From Owenia fusiformis (Eukaryota > Annelida > Polychaeta > Sabellida > Oweniidae), in contig CAIIXF020000004.1 in NCBI GenBank assembly GCA_903813345.2, forward strand, positions 27,159,985 through 27,223,984: 64,000 nucleotides of DNA, read 5' to 3'. Each line of letters opens with the position of its first letter. The stretch's first letter is position 1. Shown one piece after another: positions 57,500 through 64,000 of the stretch. The notes below the pieces were generated by a model. That model did no database searches, had not been told where the DNA came from, and saw only the letters and a list, made by a program, of their open reading frames with translations. A program made the translations under genes and the position numbers.

Positions 57500-58690
57500 T
57501 CTAAACTAAATTAGAACCTAGACTTTTGGCATTACATTGAAATGGTTTGTCTTTTTTAGGCGAAACCATCTTAGCAGGAACCTATAAAAGAAATTATGTT
57601 CAAATTATTTTTTAGAGTGTATTAATAAAGATGTAATTTTCTCAATTGCGTTAAGTATTTCTGTGATGTCTAGAAGATTTCTCCGATTGATCTTCCTTGA
57701 ACCTAAAACACTACAACAATATAGCAATAATAATATATATCATACATGTAGTTACTGTTTTTGAATCATGATTTGCATGGAACATTAATAAATCAATCTT
57801 GATATTTGCTTTCATAAATACAAAGCCCTGGTGGTTTTTGTCCCATTTTCAATGTCCTTCCAATGAAGTTGAACAAATATTTCCTTAGTTCTATCAAAGT
57901 CATTCAAATGTGAGTTCATCATAATGGTAAATTGTAAGTTTTTGTAAGTATTCTCAGTTCAGCTATTCTTTTCAATCCACATTGATCTATGGAATAATTG
58001 ATTCAGTCACGGCACACAGAACAATTAATCCATCATATCTTTTTATTGATCATTCCAGGCCATCATCTACTTTTCATCATCTGGAATATTTTTACTCGTC
58101 AGTAATTTATTGCCTTGTCAATTATTGCCAATGATGATAGCAGATGTACAAAAATGTAAATTACCCTATATCTCAACTATTATTGAAGATCCATACCTAC
58201 ATGTAAGGCCTATACAAATAGTTATTGGTGGTCTATGAGAAATTCCTCTACAAGGGAGGATAAAAGAATATTGGAATAATTTTGGGTCATATATGAACCC
58301 AGACATGTTTTATTCTTTTTTCAAAAGTACTAAAAATTTTGGAGTCATTATTTATGATATTGATAAACAAAGAATAGCTGCTAATACAGGAGTATGGACA
58401 TTTTCCCTAAGGCCACTTTCACCAAAAAACCAATGGAGGACAACCTCTGAATTTTCGGGCCATTGAACTCCTTTGTCAAACCACCAAAGCACATCAGTGA
58501 TGTCTGCTAGAAGTTATCTCTCATTGATCTTTGTCGAACCTAAAACACAACAATAATATAGTTGGATTGATTTGGCTGTAAAGAAAATTAAAGCCAAATA
58601 TATCTTCATGATTGTTCATTCAAACAAAGATAGTATGTAGTTGTTTTGCACAGTAATAATTGTATCTTAACATAGGCCTCAGGCGCTTTC
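57500..58690. other. No gene seen
   Basis: AT-rich spacer. A short sequence (near 57660 and again near 58500: GTGATGTCTAGAAG or GATGTCTGCTAGAAG, then CTCATTGATCTTTG-like) is repeated once. No gene supported. Confidence 0.4.
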
Positions 58691-58691
58691 C

Positions 58692-59072
58692 TCAAATGGT
58701 CATTGCATCCTTCATGGTTTGTTTTGTCCCTTTAGTGCTAAGCATGCCTTCCCACCATGGATCCATGTCTTGCATCATTGCGAAGAATCCCTCGGCCAGT
58801 AAAGTTGTTGCTGATCTCACAGTATATGTCCCAACTGAAATGGTCATTGCATTCCTCATGATTTGTTTTGTCCCTTTAGTGCTAAGCATGCCCTCCCACC
58901 ATGGATCCATGCCTTGCATCATTGCGAAGAATCCCTCGGCCAGTAAAGTTGTTGCTGATCTCACAGAATATGTCCCAACTGAAATGGTCATTGCATTCAT
59001 CATGATTTGTTTTGTCCCTTTAGTGCTAATCATGCCCTCCCACCATGATGCCAACATGGATATTATCCTCAC
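58692..59072 (-). repeat. 144-bp coding-like tandem repeat, about 2.5 copies
   Basis: Units start at 58696, 58840 and 58984. The length is 48 codons and both strands are open. The minus strand encodes SVGTYTVRSATTLLAEGFFA and MMQDMDPWWEGMLSTKGTKQ per unit. The plus strand reads hydrophobic MVIAFLMICFVPLVLSMPS-type sequence and stays open to 59406. Differences between units are milder on the minus strand (K/R, T/S, D/N) than on the plus strand (S/F, V/E, S/P), so I favour the minus strand. No family recognised. Confidence 0.5.
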
Positions 59073-59409
59073 TGACTATGCATCACTTCATAACGTAGCC
59101 ATCAAGTGTTTTAGACTTTTTTGCTCATTTGCTCCTCTTGCATATTGGTCCTCTGAAATTAACAATGAAAAAAACATTTCTTGTTTTGGCTACATGACCA
59201 AGAAAGGACTACTCCTTGAAGTTGCTGTACCACCTAGTCAACTGGTCGTATGGATTGTCTCTGGGTTCAAGATTGGTCTCTGTAGTTGGTCTGGATATCT
59301 GGTGTTGATCTATTTGATTGTCAACATCAGTAGTTACATTGAAGGTTACCATGCAACCATTCTTGAGTCAGCCTTTTATTCTATTTTATTCCCATTGTAC
59401 TGCTAAAAC

Positions 59410-59835
59410 CTTAGCTTACCATTGGTGACATCAAACAATAAGTGTAAGTGAATGTTGTTGCCCAAGATGTTGTCATTTGCCATTGCACCTAACAAAATGA
59501 AGAATTCCGCTTTGATGTTATTTTCAGCTTCATTTAGTTTTTTCCTTGATCTGTTTTCTAGCAAGCATGGCAAATTGAATAGGTTTGAGTTATTGATAAT
59601 GAACTAGCTGTTTTCTGCTTATGTTTAAAAATACCATCCAGCTTATTTTCTAAATGGGGAAAAGTAGGAGAGTAGGGGATTAAAAATCTGAGTGATTGCC
59701 CAATCAGTCACTGGAGGGCCTTCTCAAAAGATGGTACCAAATAATTGTATGTTACCCATCTATCCATGCGTTGTGTTTAACCAATCATTCAATCTTGGGT
59801 GTATGGCATATATGTCACTTGTAACTGCCAATGAT
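59410..59835. other. No gene seen
   Basis: Spacer before the minisatellite. No feature recognised. Confidence 0.4.
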
Positions 59836-60175
59836 GTGATCTATGTGTCACTTATGTTAGGCAGTGATCTATGTGTCACTTATGTTAGGCAGTGATCTAT
59901 GTGTCACTTATGTTAGGCAGTGATCTATGTGTCACTTATGTTAGGCAGTGATCTATGTGTCACTTATGTTAGGCAGTGATCTATGTGTCACTTATGTTAG
60001 GCAGTGATCTATGTGTCACTTATGTTAGGCAGTGATCTATGTGTCACTTATGTTAGGCAGTGATCTATGTGTCACTTATGTTAGGCAGTGATCTATGTGT
60101 CACTTATGTTAGGCAGTGATCTATGTGTCACTTATGTTAGGCAGTGATCTGTGTCACTTATGTTAGGCAGTGATC
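59836..60175. repeat. 28-bp minisatellite, about 12 copies
   Basis: Unit GTGATCTATGTGTCAC followed by TTATGTTAGGCA, repeated head to tail. Copies are identical except for one truncated unit near 60146. Each unit has a GTGA...TCAC dyad. Non-coding. Confidence 0.95.
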
Positions 60176-60179
60176 TTTT

Positions 60180-61859
60180 AGTTTAGGAAAAGCTGGTGAG
60201 CTGGTGATCAGCTGCTGCAGAATGTAAACAAAGCCTGCATAGCTGACTACCACTAAAGCGCTAATGTGTAACTTGACCTTTTTAACATTGCTGGCATTTG
60301 GTTGCTATTATAAGACAGCCACTTGCTTGTGAGATGTTACTAGGATTAGGGTTTCCCAATTTTGGGGGTGGTCTTAGTAAAATATGTCTGGGGGGCATTT
60401 GCAGGAAGGGATCAAAACAATTCTTTCAATCCTGCATAGGCAAGACAATTCTCTAAATAAACATTTTTGAATCAAGTTGATCCCTTCCTGCAATTTTGAG
60501 AGATTTAATGTTCAAGTTGACAGAATGTTCAGAGAGAATACATTTATTAACTAACCAGCCACTCATCAAGGTGCTTTAATCTGATAAACTTTCACTCAAA
60601 TTAAGAGAAACCCTGGAAACATTAGAGGAAGGGGTAGTACTTTCACAAAGTGTTAATTTCAAGACCCAACTCAGTATTATTAATTACAAGCTGTTATACT
60701 ATTTTTAAGATGATCACACATTTTAGATACCAAAGAGTTTCTGTGTAAGCATTAGGCCATATGATGGGAAATCCTAGCAGTGACGTCACTCACTAGCTGA
60801 TAAGACCAGCTTGAGTAGCATTAAGTGCACAAACTAAAAGTTTGTTTACAGGCCAGCATAACATAAGTGGTGTGTGTATGTATTGTTCAAGGTATTGAAT
60901 ATTCTTCCTCTCATGATGTTCCTGGGAATCACAAGCCCTCATTGCTATATTACATTTTAATGTAATGCTGGGTTTGACATGTGCATCAAGAAGAAAATAG
61001 GGCTGTGATTGATTTAATTCATATTAATAACAGGAGGCTGATAACAAATGTGTTAGTGACACCATCACAGTTCTAGGCTGCATTTTTGAATGCCCGCTGT
61101 GCAAGTCTGTTGCATAATATTTAATGATTTATCTCTCCAGGTATCACGAAAAAAAAATTGTTCGCTTTTTATTCAATATATTAAGATGAACTAACATTTC
61201 TAAATTACGTTTTGTCAGTTAAAAGACCCAAAGAGTATAATCAGTCATACTAAATGGCCAAGAAAAGTATATTGAATAATGTTTACACAGAGGACACAAG
61301 TAATTTGTTCACATTTTGACTGAGGATCTACTTTTTTGTCTGCTCATATTTATACTCAATGTGGGGCTCGTCACTGTGAAAACCCACACAAAAACGTAAA
61401 AGGACTATTCTCTGTTTGGAAAACCTGGGCTAATAATTTTATATGAAAAATATAGCAATATGACCCAAATTAGATTATAAATATTCTAAAGAAGACATTT
61501 AAATCTATAAGATGTTAAAATATCACAATTGTCCGAAGCAGTGGTAGCCTGCAGTAAACTGATACAATAAAGTACAAGTCTCTATTTGGAGAAAGTCATC
61601 AGTGCACTAAAAAAAATATGAAAAATCTATAAATATCACCCAAATCAAATTATGACTATTCAAAAGAAAACATTCAAACATATATTATTTAAAAAACAAA
61701 TTTGTCTCAGTTTTTAAGTGTCGTGATGGGCCCCTCTTCATTGCAGTTATATTGGCTAAGAACTGTTTGATACAGCTTTTTGGATTCCCTTTGGCTTGTT
61801 CACAGTTTTTTTTGATGTATCAGGATCTACCAAAGCCTGACCCAAGTTCATACTTGATG
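60180..61859. other. Gene-free stretch
   Basis: No gene supported. Near 60840-60870 the sequence CCAGCATAACATAAGTGG is a partial reverse complement of the minisatellite unit, hinting that the array lies at one end of an inverted-repeat element. Confidence 0.4.
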
Positions 61860-62138
61860 TTATTGCTTCCATGCGTTTGGTCTCTTTTGCAATGATTTTC
61901 GTCTATTTTGCTCCCTTATATCTATTTCTGTTGTAGGAACTGATTTCATCAAAGCATATATCTTTGTGACTTCAACACTTAATGAATACACAAAGACAAC
62001 TGCCATATCATACCTGTTGCTGAACTTACAATATTTATACTTATAATTAGGATTCATGGCCAGGATTTCTTTGAATGAGGCAAAATATTTCTCAAGAATG
62101 AAGCTGGGTATAAGATCTTTGGAAGTTACCTCAGCCAC
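61860..62138 (-). CDS. Unrecognised ORF
   Basis: A 92-codon frame: MAEVTSKDLIPSFILEKYFA, LAMNPNYKYKYCKFSNRYDM, AVVFVYSLSVEVTKIYALMK. The composition looks protein-like, but no family is recognised. Likely part of a decayed transposon that continues to 64 kb on the same strand. Confidence 0.3.
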   Translation of the reverse strand: MAEVTSKDLIPSFILEKYFASFKEILAMNPNYKYKYCKFSNRYDMAVVFVYSLSVEVTKIYALMKSVPTTEIDIREQNRRKSLQKRPNAWKQ

Positions 62139-62139
62139 A

Positions 62140-62625
62140 TTATTGAATGAAGTTCTGTAGCCACCTCTTCTTCAAAGTCAGATGATGATGAGAGCAACAA
62201 TTTCTTAATCTGATCTTTTCTTTCTTAGGAGCCCTTACTGGGGTATGATTGTGTTACATGCATCATCATATGCTAGAAATAAAGCTAGGAATCCAATGAC
62301 TATAGTAGTGTACACTAGCTTTACCAAGTCCTGATTAAAATGTGTTCAAATGATCAGCTTTCTCCTTTGTGAAAGGATATGTGAGATCATCTTTTTGGAA
62401 GAAATCCCCTTCACCAACTTTCATAAAGTATGTTTTAATATTCTTTGTCTCTTTTCCCATAACTGAGAGGCTATCAGCTCTTTGGTTGTCATCTTCTGTT
62501 CCATCGATTTCTTTTACATTTTTTCACAATTGTTGCACAAAGAAATAGTAATGTACGGGATTAACTCTGTGAAACACAGCTTTTAAGTACTTGTTAATAG
62601 TCATTTTGTAGGTCTCTTCTTAACC
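62140..62625. other. No gene seen
   Basis: AT-rich spacer with no supported frame. Confidence 0.35.
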
Positions 62626-63961
62626 TTAATTTGCCATCTTCCATCCCTTCATATTCACTGAGAACGAGCCTTCTTTTGTAGTGCTGCACAACATCATATG
62701 GTAAGGAAGATATGTCTCTGATATGTCAGAGATGCATTTCAAAGATTCTATAAAACAAGATCTACCTGGACCTGGTACAATGTTATGGTATAATATACAT
62801 ATTTTTGTGTATGCTTTAGAATGCAACTCTGGACATGTCATTACTTTGGGAGATCATTGTAACATTATCTACAAAACACAATCATGTATATTTCTATAAC
62901 TTTATAAAGTTATGTGTTCATGTATGCTGATGAATACAACTCTGAAAACTACTTTTGAGATCATCTTCTCTTAAATAACACAATCATGAATGTTTCTATA
63001 ACTATATAAAGTAATGTTCTTAATGTCAACATGAGTAAATGAGTAAAGTAACATTCTTTTTGTTCATGTGTGCTCTAGAAAATTGTTTCACATAACTTTT
63101 TTGAGGTTATGTATAACATTATGTATAACTTCAAGTTTTGCTTGCAGCATGAATTTCCTCGCAAGTGGCATCTTTTTCATCTTTTTGGGTCGATATAGAT
63201 CTTTCAATAGGTTAAGGTACAAGTCAGTATCATGTTTTACTTCTGACCAGTTGTCTCTCGTTATAATAAGATTGTAAACATACCAGTGTAAGTTTTTTTT
63301 AGAATTTTTTGATGTGATATCCCAAATATACTTAGAATATGATCACTTCTTCCTATCAAATGGTATATTGCAAGCTTTTTGCATGCAAAACTACCATGGT
63401 GTGCTCAATCTCTTCTATGATCTTGGTGATATTATAGATATTATGTTTTTTTAATCTCTGGGCCACATTTTTGACAGAATTTGCCATCTTCCATCCCTTC
63501 ATATTCACGGAGAACAAATTAGTGAATGATGATCGGATCAATGTCTCCTGATGTGACATAGTACATAGCCCAATCCCCCTCTTTAAAAACATTCTTATTT
63601 TCTATAAGCCAGTTAACTTGAAACATTTTGCTGGCGGATGGAAAGCTGTTCGATATTTGGGATTCCAGTTTCTTTTGAATAAACTGCACGTATTTGGGAT
63701 CTTGTAGAGGTTCATGACAAGTACAGCCAGCTCTATTCTTGGCTTGGCTTATTCTGAATTGGAAAAAATAGGTTTTGCAGTAGCCATATTTTTCTTTTCC
63801 CTTTTTTGTTGTCCGTCCTTTCTCAGGGACTTTACTAGCTTTACTAGGGAGGGTGTTGTCGGATAATGAACCATTCTTTTCTGACTTTTCTGAATTCTTC
63901 TTGCCATAGAACCAAGTACATTGTCAATTGAGAATGGTTTCATGTGCCACTTCAGTGTCAA
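62626..63961 (-). pseudogene. Degenerate unrecognised transposon-like gene with an internal duplication
   Basis: Pieces on the minus strand: MTLKWHMKPFSIDNVLGSMA, AGCTCHEPLQDPKYVQFIQK, FQVNWLIENKNVFKEGDWAM followed by YYVTSGD, and FSVNMKGWKMANSVKNVAQR. FSVNMKGWKMAN occurs twice (63480-63520 and 62630-62665), showing an internal duplication. A roughly 100-bp non-coding duplication (ACACAATCATG then TTTCTATAACT) lies at 62876-63020. Several frame changes and stops. Family not recognised. Confidence 0.3.
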
Positions 63962-64000
63962 CTATATTGTTTATTTATAACTGTGTGATCTGAGTTGTAA

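Noticed and set aside
1-64000. tRNA, rRNA, CRISPR, operon or phage features
   Set aside because: None seen; splice sites, transposon classes and composition indicate animal nuclear DNA.

Overview
The window looks like nuclear DNA of an invertebrate animal, most likely a marine lophotrochozoan such as a mollusc. There are no bacterial operons. Coding pieces are short, carry GT-AG splice sites and sit in AT-rich sequence. The content is dominated by many animal transposon classes: Ty3/gypsy, Chapaev-like with a RAG1-N-like zinc region, piggyBac, P-element-like, Crypton-like tyrosine recombinase, HTH plus DDE_4, Mutator-like and DDE/OTU. The mollusc call is inference. I recognise no confident single-copy host gene and no RNA gene. 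Almost every coding remnant lies on the minus strand.

The best-preserved object is an LTR retrotransposon at 2783-10010 (minus strand). It has two 962-bp LTRs with no difference I could find by eye, a 4-bp target duplication (TAAG), a polypurine tract and a primer-binding-site candidate. Its gag is very long, with a 57-residue repeat array and two CCHC knuckles. A canonical -1 slippery heptamer (G GGA AAC) directly abuts the gag stop and leads into a short second frame. No protease, reverse transcriptase, RNase H or integrase is visible anywhere inside it. It therefore looks like a very recently mobilised Gag-only element that needs polymerase and integrase from a partner. It landed in one arm of an older long inverted-repeat element (2424-12135).

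12.1-16 kb: two foldback elements with target-site duplications (12166-12558 and 15135-15965) flank a block of related tandem repeats (163-bp units and roughly 570-bp units sharing a core). 17.8-21.4 kb: a gypsy integrase end with a lost catalytic Asp and a downstream zinc-finger ORF, abutting a 3'-truncated Chapaev-like transposase. 22-26.5 kb: a gag-like gene, a terminal exon and a Mutator-like transposase with an internal deletion. 28.6-33.3 kb: Crypton-like recombinase, an uncharacterised DDE-like protein, an HTH/DDE_4 transposase, an SGNH-like domain and a piggyBac relic. 34.2-35.6 kb: an unrecognised long ORF with one frameshift.

37.7-42.9 kb: relics of gypsy gag, a P-element-like C-terminus and an SGNH esterase. 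43.9-51 kb: a segmental duplication carrying a C2H2 and 31-residue repeat gene, correctly spliced exon fragments, and a 720-bp tandem exon array. 51.2-57.5 kb: a DDE/OTU/CXC composite transposon protein, a RecQ-like helicase fragment, and a second gypsy relic (gag, integrase tail, zinc-finger ORF) interrupted by a foldback element. 58.7-64 kb: a 144-bp coding-like repeat, a 28-bp minisatellite and unrecognised degenerate ORFs.
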